Source: Clostridiaceae bacterium
GTDB lineage: Bacteria; Bacillota; Clostridia; Lachnospirales; Lachnospiraceae
Reading direction: 5' to 3'
Length of the DNA: 46,350 nucleotides
Assembly (NCBI GenBank): GCA_910575795.1
Contig: CAJTGE010000040.1
Location: 1 to 46,350 of the forward strand
Part shown: positions 1-7,508 of the stretch, one piece after another
How the letters are laid out: each line of letters begins with the position of its first letter
Position numbering within the stretch: the first letter of the stretch is position 1
Notes under the pieces: model-generated
The model's database searches: none
What the model was told of the DNA's origin: nothing
Seen by the model: only the letters and a program-made list of their open reading frames with translations
Translations under genes and position numbers: made by a program

Positions 1-47
1 TTATGGCATTCCTTTAATGGATCTGTAAAGTTTTCGGCGCATTTCCT

Positions 48-77
48 CCCCAACTGAATCAAAAGATTCAGTTGGGG
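48..77. repeat. Perfect 13-bp hairpin, probable IS200/IS605-type end
   Basis: The arms CCCCAACTGAATC and GATTCAGTTGGGG are perfect inverted repeats around an AAAA loop. The 9-mer TTTAATGGA occurs at 13 and again at 93, flanking the hairpin. Hairpins of this shape close the right ends of IS200/IS605-type elements, so the window may begin just inside such an element. No transposase lies in the window to its left. It is not followed by a T-run, so a terminator is less likely. Confidence 0.45.
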
Positions 78-96
78 TACCCATGCGATATTTTTA

Positions 97-375
97 ATGG
101 AAACATTTATTGGGAAACTCAGTGAGGGAAACGCCGATCAGCCATTCTGTGGCGGATACCGGGAATTCCATAACAATGAACCGTTTATCCTGGAGCCGGA
201 TGACTGGACTGAGCCGGAATGGGGCACGATCTGCAAGCTCATGGGCCTTGTGCCGGAGATCACGACGCGGATCTTTATAGAACTGCCGGTGGTGAAATGC
301 TTCATCGATCCAGATATGGCAACACGGATACACAAGCAAAGACTGGTATATGGCCAGGTTAAGGAAAAGGAGTGA
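97..375 (+). CDS. Hypothetical protein, 92 aa, possibly 5'-truncated
   Basis: A short soluble acidic protein that I do not recognise. The ATG at 97 has no ribosome site in front of it (it follows an AT-rich stretch), and the hairpin at 48-77 lies directly upstream, so the original 5' end may have been removed by a transposon insertion. The frame is supported by the stop-start overlap with the next gene at 372 and by the shared direction of all following genes. No membrane segment or metal-binding motif is visible. Confidence 0.5.
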   Translation: METFIGKLSEGNADQPFCGGYREFHNNEPFILEPDDWTEPEWGTICKLMGLVPEITTRIFIELPVVKCFIDPDMATRIHKQRLVYGQVKEKE

Positions 376-617
376 TCGATATAACGTTCGAGAGCATGAT
401 GGCCCGGACAGAGTACATGATGCAGGAGATCAGGAGAAAAGCCATCAATGAGACACTGGAAAAGTTCCGTGAAGCCAACAGAACCTATTACAGGACATGT
501 ATGGGCGGCGGTGAGGCAGCAAGGCTTTATAAAGAACTGGAATGCCTCGGAGTGGATCCGGAATACCTGGTAGAAGAAGACCTGCGGATCCGCAGTGAGG
601 TGATGGAGAGCATATAG
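372..617 (+). CDS. Hypothetical protein, 81 aa, helical and charged
   Basis: Begins with GTG at 372, overlapping the TGA of the gene before it, which suggests translational coupling; a purine-rich AAGGAAAAGGA lies almost against the start. An alternative ATG at 396 would give a product eight residues shorter. The product is rich in Glu, Arg and Lys and looks mainly helical. I do not recognise a family. It is the second gene of a short run that continues at 653. Confidence 0.5.
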   Translation: MIDITFESMMARTEYMMQEIRRKAINETLEKFREANRTYYRTCMGGGEAARLYKELECLGVDPEYLVEEDLRIRSEVMESI

Positions 618-652
618 CTCAAAAATGAAGTTCAAAAGAAGGAGAAGAGACA

Positions 653-1483
653 ATGGCAAAAGGAACAGAAACAAATAAAAGATTTGACATCACAAAGCAG
701 AAACTTGATGTATATTATGAGAATTTCTACTTTGATGACTCAAGAAACGCATTCGTAGCCTTATACGAATATGACTTCAACCCGGATGAGTATTTCGGGA
801 CAACGATCAACAAGCCGAATGGTCCGGCTTACCTCAACTTCGTTACCCAGTGGGATTTCGATAAGGATGATATCTCTATGTATTATTACGGAGAGTTCCC
901 GGAATCCGAAGGGAATAAAGAACTGGAGAAGAAACTGACCATAAGAGAGAAAAACTTCTTCCGGGATTTCATGATCCGGCTTTTCACCGAGAGGTACACA
1001 AAGAAACCATCGTTCTTTTCCCGCCCCTTAACCGCCGAAGACCGTCAGTTTTTTATGGACGCCGATAAAAAGGTCATATACGGGGAATACGAAGACCATG
1101 AAGAATACGGGGAAGATGAGGAGTCCGGTGAAAGCGTGGAAAATGAGGAAGACGATGACGAACACGAATTCAAGATCTCTATCGAATTTGACGTCCAGTT
1201 CCCGGAAACTGACGCCATGGACGAGGAAGTTGCATTTAAGGATGTTTCCGATGCATTTTCCCGCACAACCATGACGCTGAACCAGGCAAACGATATGGGC
1301 TACTGGCTGGATGATAACAGCATCCTCTATATGAGTTTTAACGTCACTACCATGGACTATGATGATGCTGATGGGACAAACGCAATGGAGTTCTGTTACG
1401 AGTGCCTAGATGAGGCAGACAAAGAGCTGCGTAAGGCAGGATGCCGGATGGCTAACCAGAAATGCAGCATTGCGAAAGACTGA
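653..1483 (+). CDS. Hypothetical acidic protein, 276 aa
   Basis: The start is clear: ATG at 653 follows AAGAAGGAGAAGAGACA. The first half is rich in aromatic and Asp residues (YYENFYFDD, YEYDFNPDEYFG). A very acidic linker of Glu and Asp spans roughly residues 140-172. The C-terminal part resumes a folded-looking pattern with two Cys near the end. No catalytic motif, signal peptide or membrane segment is visible. The acidic linker and lack of a known domain are common in orphan genes of large clostridial mobile elements. Function unknown. Confidence 0.7.
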   Translation: MAKGTETNKRFDITKQKLDVYYENFYFDDSRNAFVALYEYDFNPDEYFGTTINKPNGPAYLNFVTQWDFDKDDISMYYYGEFPESEGNKELEKKLTIREKNFFRDFMIRLFTERYTKKPSFFSRPLTAEDRQFFMDADKKVIYGEYEDHEEYGEDEESGESVENEEDDDEHEFKISIEFDVQFPETDAMDEEVAFKDVSDAFSRTTMTLNQANDMGYWLDDNSILYMSFNVTTMDYDDADGTNAMEFCYECLDEADKELRKAGCRMANQKCSIAKD

Positions 1484-1518
1484 CAAAAAACCAAGAACAA
1501 AAAATGAGGAGAAAAATC

Positions 1519-1797
1519 ATGACAAAGAAAACATTGCAGCAGAAGTATTCAGAGTGGAACAGAGGGATCGGCGCGATGGGCGAGCGGAAGAACGAAATCT
1601 TCCACACGCTCCAGGAAATGTGCGAGGAGAAAGGCGACGGCCACCGGTGGTGCAGCCTTGAAAAGCTGACAGAAGTGTTGGTGAAACGCGGATATGTCTT
1701 TCAGGTGATGCCTCTTGTCGAGGAATATTATTCCATCTGCGGCCAGAACGAAGCACTCAGGGATTTTGCCCTGGCGACGAACAATTTCGAAATTTAA
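1519..1797 (+). CDS. Hypothetical protein, 92 aa
   Basis: I chose ATG 1519 because GAGGAG lies nine bases upstream; the same frame is open further back but without a ribosome site. The protein is small and soluble, with a predicted helical N-terminal half and a segment (WCSLEKLTEVLVKRGY) that reads like a short helix-turn-helix or winged segment, although that is only an impression. It is the last gene before a strong terminator, so genes 97-1797 probably form one transcript. Confidence 0.65.
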   Translation: MTKKTLQQKYSEWNRGIGAMGERKNEIFHTLQEMCEEKGDGHRWCSLEKLTEVLVKRGYVFQVMPLVEEYYSICGQNEALRDFALATNNFEI

Positions 1798-1823
1798 TAA
1801 AAAAACAGCTATAGCGGCAAATG

Positions 1824-1857
1824 TATCCTCCCGGATTGAACGGGAGGATATTTTTTT
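1824..1857 (+). terminator. Rho-independent terminator
   Basis: TATCCTCCCG and CGGGAGGATA form a ten-base stem with a GATTGAA loop, followed by seven T. It closes the first gene run. Confidence 0.9.
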
Positions 1858-1904
1858 GCCCGGATTTTTCTTGATGTTTCCCCGCCGCATCCTTTCGGTT
1901 CCCT

Positions 1905-1950
1905 TATTTTCCGTCAGCTTATGTGACTGTCTGTTTCCATACTTCCTATG
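1905..1950 (+). promoter_or_regulatory. Degenerate copy of the TTATCCGC/CATACT element
   Basis: CATACT at 1938 lies inside CCATACTTCC, the same core as in the ten full copies. TATTTTCC sits exactly 33 bp upstream, where full copies carry TATCCGC. It precedes the gene at 1984. Confidence 0.4.
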
Positions 1951-1983
1951 AACCATAAAAAGAAATCAGAGAAAGGAGAATAC

Positions 1984-2607
1984 ATGGAACAGAAATATCT
2001 TGAAATGACACTGGAGGAAAAATACCAGCTCCTTGGCCGCATGAAGAGCGACTGTGAGTACTACCTTGGGGCAGGCATGAAACAGGTATCCAGCCTGTGG
2101 GGGAAGACTGTGGACAACCATTTAGGCTGTATGAAGGAGCTGCTTTTCAGCATCCCCATGGAAGACCGTCCAGAATGGCTGACATACCCGGATATCGCGG
2201 CTTTCGATAAGCAGATGGACCACAGGCCGGTGATCACAGCGGAAACACTTGGGTTATCCTGGGCCAGGTTCGCCAGTCTTGGGAGCCGAAGCAAAGACCA
2301 GCCACGGCAACCGAACGAAGTATTCTTTTCCGTCAAAAAACGGATCTATGACGGGAAAGACGGGAAGAAAACCTTCCGGTATGGACTCAGCGAACATGGG
2401 TACGCCAAGCTCACGCCAAGGATGGAAGAGATCTTCGGCACGCTGTTCAAAGAAAACCCGGGGAACCGCAGCATTGAGTGCATCGAGTGGGACGATTCCT
2501 GGAACATCGTGTTTGAAGATGGGATCTACATTTCATCCCGTATGTGCCGCATGGAAAAGTTTGAGTTTGCGGAGTGGTACCGGACAATCAAACCGGCGGC
2601 GCAATAA
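1984..2607 (+). CDS. LPD11-domain protein, 207 aa
   Basis: ATG 1984 follows AGAAAGGAGAATAC. The N-terminal 60 residues, with LLGRMKSDCEYYLGAG and a following Leu-Trp segment, match the pattern of LPD11, a small helical domain found in large polyvalent proteins of conjugative and phage-like elements and as a free-standing protein in Clostridia. The remaining 140 residues, rich in aromatic and basic residues, are not recognised. LPD domains are thought to accompany DNA transfer or genome entry, which agrees with the mobile setting. No enzyme motif is visible. It probably starts a new operon that runs through 2635 and 2997. Confidence 0.7.
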   Translation: MEQKYLEMTLEEKYQLLGRMKSDCEYYLGAGMKQVSSLWGKTVDNHLGCMKELLFSIPMEDRPEWLTYPDIAAFDKQMDHRPVITAETLGLSWARFASLGSRSKDQPRQPNEVFFSVKKRIYDGKDGKKTFRYGLSEHGYAKLTPRMEEIFGTLFKENPGNRSIECIEWDDSWNIVFEDGIYISSRMCRMEKFEFAEWYRTIKPAAQ

Positions 2608-2634
2608 AACCCAGAACAACAGAAGGGAGAAAAA

Positions 2635-2964
2635 ATGGGAAAGAAAGGAACAAATGCCATAGAAAAACTGGCCAAGGAACTTACCGCTTACGCAAAGATG
2701 TACCGGGAGCCGCCGTATGGGAGGGAGATAGACGGGACACCCGAACTGCTTGAAAAAGCAGCCCTGGAGTTGATGGAAGCCTCTGATTCCATAGTTGCGC
2801 TGAAGAAGCGCTACATGGATGGCATGAAGGTACATTATCGGGGAGATGATGAGTCCGATGGCATTGAATGCCCCATGTGCGGATGTGAAGTCGCACGTAA
2901 TGATGACTTCGAGGACATGAAACCGAAACACTGCCCGGACTGCGGCACGAAGCTGCTGTACTAG
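2635..2964 (+). CDS. Zinc-ribbon protein, 109 aa
   Basis: ATG 2635 follows AGAAGGGAGAAAAA. The first 65 residues are helical. The C-terminus carries a four-cysteine zinc ribbon: ECPMCGCEVAR then HCPDCGTKLLY. Such ribbons bind zinc and often nucleic acid or another protein. It lies 27 bp after the LPD11 gene. A fragment of a second copy of this C-terminus lies at 4137-4178, which shows that the gene was once duplicated together with the next two. Function unknown. Confidence 0.75.
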   Translation: MGKKGTNAIEKLAKELTAYAKMYREPPYGREIDGTPELLEKAALELMEASDSIVALKKRYMDGMKVHYRGDDESDGIECPMCGCEVARNDDFEDMKPKHCPDCGTKLLY

Positions 2965-2996
2965 GGACGGAAAAGAAAAAAACTATAAGGAAAACA

Positions 2997-3512
2997 ATGA
3001 AGGCAATTAACATTCAGTGGGATATCGATGAGGAGATTAAGGATGGCGTGGATCTTCCGGAGGAGATCGAGATCACGGATGATGAGGAAATCTCGGATTA
3101 CCTCTCTGATAAGACCGGGTTCTGCCACAAGGGGTATCAGCTTGTGAACAGATTCCGTATCAGCGATATCGTCACTGTGAAAGAAACAGGAGAGTCCGTG
3201 CTGATCACAGAACTGGATGAAGCCGTATACACGGTCGAGAACAGGGCTGGTGAAGAACTTAAGTTCGATGAGAACCAGCTTGAGGCCATGGAGGCCAGTT
3301 ACGAAATCCCGGTTACATGGGAGATGTGTGGCAAAATCCGGGTTTCCGCCAAAAGCGCCGCTGAAGCGATGGCTAAGGCAGAAGAAGAACTGGATTATGT
3401 CGAACTCCCTGACAATGGGGAATACGTGGATGGCAGCTTTGAGGTTACGAACTACACGGAGCCTTGGAAACTGTGGCTGTACCAGGACGGATTCCAGAAG
3501 CTGCGCGGCTAG
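2997..3512 (+). CDS. MKAIN-family hypothetical protein, 171 aa, copy 1
   Basis: ATG 2997 follows AAGGAAAACA. The product is an acidic protein in two parts: residues 1-90 include a DUF-like beta-rich segment (SDIVTVKETGESVLITELDE), and residues about 105-150 (YEIPVTWEMCGKIRVSAKSAAEAMAKAEEEL) form a beta-helix unit that resembles small repeats found in phage and plasmid orphans. It is a close paralogue of the gene at 4220, identical over long stretches such as the GFCHKGYQLVNRFRISDIV region. The close identity indicates a recent tandem duplication. Function unknown. Confidence 0.75.
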   Translation: MKAINIQWDIDEEIKDGVDLPEEIEITDDEEISDYLSDKTGFCHKGYQLVNRFRISDIVTVKETGESVLITELDEAVYTVENRAGEELKFDENQLEAMEASYEIPVTWEMCGKIRVSAKSAAEAMAKAEEELDYVELPDNGEYVDGSFEVTNYTEPWKLWLYQDGFQKLRG

Positions 3513-3547
3513 AACCCATCAAAATCAAAAAGAGAGGATAGCAAAAA

Positions 3548-4123
3548 ATGGAAAATTACGCATATTAAGGAAGCGGGCTGGTACTGAATAAAGCAGAATT
3601 TGCCTGCTTCATGGAACGGTATCTGGAATTTAACAAGCAGACGAAAGAAGAGCTTGTTAAGGAGACATGGGGCGCTTCCTGTCAGGAAGCGCTCCGACAC
3701 CACAATATTGAGGAACTGTTTGACAATATGGTCATGGCAGATGAGATCGCCTTTCGGTGGGGAGCTGATTTGTCTGCTGAGAAGCCAGAACGCTGTTTCT
3801 CAGTTGATTATGAGTCCGCAGACGACTGCAATAGAGCACTGTTCCAGCCATATTGCGTAAATGGCAAGGTGAACGTGTATTACATCAACAAGAAAACGAA
3901 GACCGTAAACCCAGATTTCGTGAATTTTTCAGATGTCTGTGATGCCTGTTACTTTTTTCATTCCGAGCATGAGTTGGATGCCCCAGAGGTATTCGAAGAG
4001 AGGCCATATAACTCCTACGAGGAATTCAGGCAGGAGTTTAAAGACAAGATGGCAGCATATCTTCCGGATGGCTTCGACTGGGATAGCCACATCGGGAGGT
4101 TCAATTATGCCTGCCTGACGTGA
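3548..4123 (+). pseudogene. YGSGL-family protein, copy 1, with TAA at codon 7
   Basis: A ribosome site (GAGAGGATAG) and ATG at 3548 open a frame that reads MENYAY, then TAA at 3566-3568, then GSGLVLNKAEF and on to 4123 without another stop. The sister copy at 4973 reads AAYYGSGLRLNRKEF, so the TAA stands where a Tyr codon (TAT or TAC) is expected. Translation could restart at ATG 3611 and give a 170-aa product. The C-terminus (FEERPYNSYEEFRQEFKDKM, then FDWDSHIGRF) is shared with 4737-4916 and 6837-7325. Most likely a one-base nonsense change; function unknown. Confidence 0.7.
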
Positions 4124-4136
4124 TCTAGCATATTCT

Positions 4137-4178
4137 ATCGAATGCCCTATATGCGGCTGTGAAGTCGCAAGGAATGGA
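4137..4178 (+). pseudogene. Remnant of a duplicated zinc-ribbon gene
   Basis: The segment encodes IECPICGCEVARNG and matches the ribbon at the end of the 2635 gene (IECPMCGCEVARND), with synonymous and near-neutral changes. The second half of the ribbon and the whole 5' part are missing. It sits before the second MKAIN gene, exactly where a duplicate zinc-ribbon gene would be expected. Confidence 0.75.
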
Positions 4179-4219
4179 AAAAAGAAAAAAAAACAAAGAC
4201 CATAAGGAGAAAAAAAATA

Positions 4220-4732
4220 ATGAAGGCGATTAACATTCAATGGGATATCGATGAGGAGTTTAAGAATGATGTAAATCTTCCGGCAGAGATGGAGATCCCG
4301 GAGCATATCACGGATGATGGGGAAATCTCGGATTACCTCTCTGATAAGACCGGATTCTGCCACAAGGGGTATCAGCTTGTGAACAGATTCCGTATCAGCG
4401 ATATCGTCACAGTGAAAGAAACAGGAGAGTCCGTGCTGATCACAGAACTGGATGAAACCGGATACACGGTCAGGAACAGAACCGATGAAGAGTTTAAGTT
4501 CCATGAGGACCAGCTTGAGAATACGGAAGCCAGCTACGTGATCCCGGTTACATGGGAACTGTGTGGCACGATCCGGGTTTCCGCCAAAAGTGCCTCTGAA
4601 GCAATGGCTAAGGCGAAAGAGGGACTGGATGAGAACGAACTTCCCGATGATGGGGAGTATGTGGATGGCAGCTTCATGGTCACGGACTATACAGAGCCTA
4701 GAGAACTGTGGACGTATCAGAGCGGGTTCTGA
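4220..4732 (+). CDS. MKAIN-family hypothetical protein, 170 aa, copy 2
   Basis: ATG 4220 follows AAGGAGAAAAAAAATA. Paralogue of the gene at 2997, with a four-residue insertion near residue 27 and a shortened C-terminus: it ends WTYQSGF where copy 1 continues to LRG. The stop lies at the junction with a gene remnant, so the C-terminus may have been reshaped by the deletion that removed most of the following gene. Residues 40-80 are almost identical to copy 1, while the rest has drifted, which suggests selection on, or gene conversion of, that central segment. Confidence 0.75.
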   Translation: MKAINIQWDIDEEFKNDVNLPAEMEIPEHITDDGEISDYLSDKTGFCHKGYQLVNRFRISDIVTVKETGESVLITELDETGYTVRNRTDEEFKFHEDQLENTEASYVIPVTWELCGTIRVSAKSASEAMAKAKEGLDENELPDDGEYVDGSFMVTDYTEPRELWTYQSGF

Positions 4733-4736
4733 GGGT

Positions 4737-4916
4737 TACTTCTTCACGTCGGAGCGCGAACTGGATTCCCCTGAAGCATTTGAAGAGAGGCCGTATATCT
4801 CCTATGAGGAGTTCCTACAGGAATTTAAGGGTAAGATGGCAGTTTATCTCCCGGAGGATTTTGACTGGGACAGCTACATCGGAAGGTCCAGTTACGCTGA
4901 CGGCGAACCGATATGA
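4737..4916 (+). pseudogene. C-terminal remnant of a YGSGL-family gene, copy 2
   Basis: The frame encodes GYFFTSERELDSPEAFEERP and continues through a YISYEEFLQEFKGKM-like segment to the family's FDWDSYIGR signature. It matches the last 60 residues of the 3548 and 6837 copies. No start codon or N-terminal two-thirds remain, and it is joined almost directly to the stop of copy 2 of the MKAIN gene. A deletion between duplicated modules explains this arrangement. Confidence 0.8.
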
Positions 4917-5043
4917 TCCGGCTGATCTATAGAGACTTTGAAATAATAAAAAAGAAAGAGAGGAAAAACAATATGAGTTCATATTATGCAGCATACTATG
5001 GGAGCGGACTGAGATTAAACAGAAAGGAATTCGACGACTTTTT

Positions 5044-6836
5044 GGGGCTGTGAAATAATACACCCCCCCCCAAGAAAAAAGAGGACTTTTGAATTTTTAT
5101 CATTCAAAGTCCTCTTTTTGTGGTATTATTTTCTTGAGATGAAAAACACTACCAGAAAATATTCTACCGCAAAACAGGGTGTTTTGCCAATCTTTTTTTC
5201 AGAATTCCTGGATATTTCTGATCCGGTTTTGGTGTTTGACGAATTCATGGAGGGAATTGACTTAGAAAAGTACCTGGAAGTTCTGCCGGAACATAAACTC
5301 GGGCGCATCAGGTATAATCCCGTCAACATGCTGAAAACGGTTTTATTCGGCTTTATGCAGGAAGGCTATATCTCTCTGCGCTGTCTGGAAGACAACTGCA
5401 GAGTCAACATCCGCTATATGTATCTGATGGACCACCAGACTCCATCCTACCGGACATTCAGTTATTTCATCACCAATGTCCTGGGCAGTTCCATCGAAGA
5501 TATTTTTTACGATATCAACCGGATTCTTTTTGATAAAGAGCAGGTGGATCTGAACCATGTCTATATTGACGGCTCAAAATTTGAAGCGAATGCGAATAAA
5601 TACACCTGGGTATGGAAAAAAGCAACCGAAAAATCCGGATACAAGCTCTTTGGAAAAATCACAGCCCTTCCGGATGAAATCAATGCCGGTCTGTTATGGA
5701 GCGGAATACAGAATCAAACGAACCCGGAATATGTCCCCTGGCAGCTGGAAGCAATCCTGATACGGTACAAACGCATATGGGAGCTGGATGAGGAAGCGTT
5801 TGTCCACGGCCGCGGCCATCGAAAAAGTATTCAGCAGCGCCAGTATGAAATGTTAAACGAATATACGGAAAAGCTGAAAGAGTACACAGAAAAAATCCGG
5901 ATCTGCGGAGATAACCGGAACAGCTGTTCCAAAACAGACCATTCCGCCACCTTTATGCGGATCAAAAAAGATTATATGGGAAATGACCAACTGCTTCCCG
6001 CGTACAATGTACAGGTTTGTGTCGCGGATGAGTATATCGCAGCAGCGGATATTAACCAGTACCGTTCGGATATGGACTGTTTTGTACCCCTGATGGAACA
6101 GTTTTATGCCAGATACGGCTTTTATCCCAAATATCCGGTGGCGGATGCGGGATATGGCTCATACAACAATTATCTTTACTGCCAGGAGCATGGAATGGAA
6201 AAATATATGAAATTCCCTATGTTTGAGAAAGAAACAAAAGATAGAAAATACCGTGAAGATCCGTTTCGGGCGGTAAATTTTAAGATAGACAGAAACGGAG
6301 ACCTGCGCTGCCCGAATGGGAAGAAGTTTGTATTTTCCTATCGAAAACAGATAAAAGGAAACCAGTATGGAAGACAGGAAGAGGTCTATGTATGTGAGGG
6401 CTGCGGTGGCTGCCATTACGCGGAGAAATGCAAAAAGAGTGACAAAAACCGCAGCATCCGTTTGAATATGGAACTGACAGCCATACACGAAGAGGTAATA
6501 GAAAATCTGGAAAGTATTCAGGGGGCGCTTCTGAGGATGAACCGTTCGATTCAGGCAGAGGGGACATTCGGGATCATGAAATATGACCGGTGGTATAAGC
6601 GCCTGGTGCGAAAAGGGATGAAAGGAGTGCGGATGGAGATTTTTCTGGTTTCTATCGGTCATAATCTTTATAAATACTATAATAAACAGATGAGGAAACT
6701 TTCCCAGGCAGCTTAATCAGAGTAGAGACTGTGTTGGGGGAAAGGGGGTGTTATACCCTTTTTCAGGGGAAATCCTATACATTCCATAAAAGTTAAAGGC
6801 TGTGAAAAAATGATTTTCTCATTTTTTCACAGCCCC
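5044..6836 (+). mobile_element. IS1182-family insertion sequence
   Basis: The element carries one transposase gene. GGGGCTGTGAAA at 5044 reappears inverted at the right end (TTTTTTCACAGCCCC, ending 6836). The right end is itself a hairpin with 16-base arms, starting GGCTGTGAAAAAATGA. A second inner pair, TAATACACCCCC at the left and GGGGGTGTTATA near 6764, may be the true tips instead, so the limits are uncertain by about 70 bp on the right. No clear target duplication is visible. Confidence 0.75.
5139..6716 (+). CDS. IS1182 family transposase, 525 aa
   Basis: DDE-type transposase that cuts and joins the IS ends. The N-terminus has the family's YNPVNMLKTVLFGFMQEGYI and SLRCLEDNCRVNIRYMYL segments (DUF772-like). 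A first acidic site is likely in HVYIDGSKFEANANKYTW. A later Asp lies in PVADAGYGSYNNY, and the C-terminal part has a Cys cluster (CEGCGGCHYAEKC) followed by the IQAEGTFGIMKYDRWYKRLV segment that holds the last Glu. I chose ATG 5139 because the start seven codons earlier lies inside the leader hairpin. Length is normal for the family and the frame is intact, so the enzyme may be active. Confidence 0.93.
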   Translation: MKNTTRKYSTAKQGVLPIFFSEFLDISDPVLVFDEFMEGIDLEKYLEVLPEHKLGRIRYNPVNMLKTVLFGFMQEGYISLRCLEDNCRVNIRYMYLMDHQTPSYRTFSYFITNVLGSSIEDIFYDINRILFDKEQVDLNHVYIDGSKFEANANKYTWVWKKATEKSGYKLFGKITALPDEINAGLLWSGIQNQTNPEYVPWQLEAILIRYKRIWELDEEAFVHGRGHRKSIQQRQYEMLNEYTEKLKEYTEKIRICGDNRNSCSKTDHSATFMRIKKDYMGNDQLLPAYNVQVCVADEYIAAADINQYRSDMDCFVPLMEQFYARYGFYPKYPVADAGYGSYNNYLYCQEHGMEKYMKFPMFEKETKDRKYREDPFRAVNFKIDRNGDLRCPNGKKFVFSYRKQIKGNQYGRQEEVYVCEGCGGCHYAEKCKKSDKNRSIRLNMELTAIHEEVIENLESIQGALLRMNRSIQAEGTFGIMKYDRWYKRLVRKGMKGVRMEIFLVSIGHNLYKYYNKQMRKLSQAA

Positions 6837-7360
6837 GTTAACGGCGTCACAAAAAAGGACATCGTCAAGAGGATCTATCAAGATGATAAGGTCGAAGACT
6901 CAGAAATCGAGGAAATGTTTGTGTCTTTGATCAAGTGTAATGACGTGGAATTTTTCTGGGGTTCGGACTTATCTGTTACGGGCCGGGAAAAACGCGTTTT
7001 TGAGAGCGTCTGTGTGTCACCTGGCAACTGCGAAGGAATGTACTTCCATCAGTATTACTCAAATGGGAAGCCAAATGTGTGCTTCGCAAACGTGGAAACA
7101 GACGAGAAAAACCCGGATTATGTCGATTCTTATTCCCCATATGGAGAATCCTATATGTTCTTTTCTGACCGTGTTCTGGATTCACCATTGGCGTTTGAGA
7201 GAAGGCCGTATAATTCCTATGGGGAGTTTAAACAGGAATTCAAGGATAAGATGGCGGCATACCTCCCAGACGATTTTAACTGGGATGCCCACATCGGGCG
7301 TTTCAGCTATGCATGCTTTGGGTAATCGAAAACATAAAATACAGAACATTTCTCCTACAA

Positions 7361-7391
7361 GCGCCCTGGGGTTATCCCCTGGGCCTTTTTC
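7361..7391 (+). terminator. Rho-independent terminator
   Basis: GCCCTGGGG and CCCCTGGGC form the stem around TTAT, followed by CTTTTTCTTT. It lies 36 bp after the YGSGL gene. Confidence 0.85.
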
Positions 7392-7508
7392 TTTGCCATG
7401 GGCACTCATAGGCAGGAGCCGGGAAGATTTTTCCCTCCTTCCTTCCAATGCGGCAAACCCATACTTACATCGGAACCGTATAAGGCATATGAAGAAAAGG
7501 AGAAAGAC

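Larger units (their letters stand above)
4973..7325 (+). pseudogene. YGSGL-family gene, copy 3, split by an IS1182 element
   Basis: The 5' piece starts at ATG 4973 after AGAGAGGAAAAACAAT and reads MSSYYAAYYGSGLRLNRKEF up to about 5043, where the IS begins. The 3' piece resumes at about 6837 (VNGVTKKDIVKRI) and ends at 7325 with the family signature FNWDAHIGRF. Comparison with copy 1 suggests that five or six residues are missing at the junction, so insertion may have been accompanied by a small loss. The hairpin terminator at 7361 follows. No function is known for the family; it is found here always after an MKAIN gene. Confidence 0.8.
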
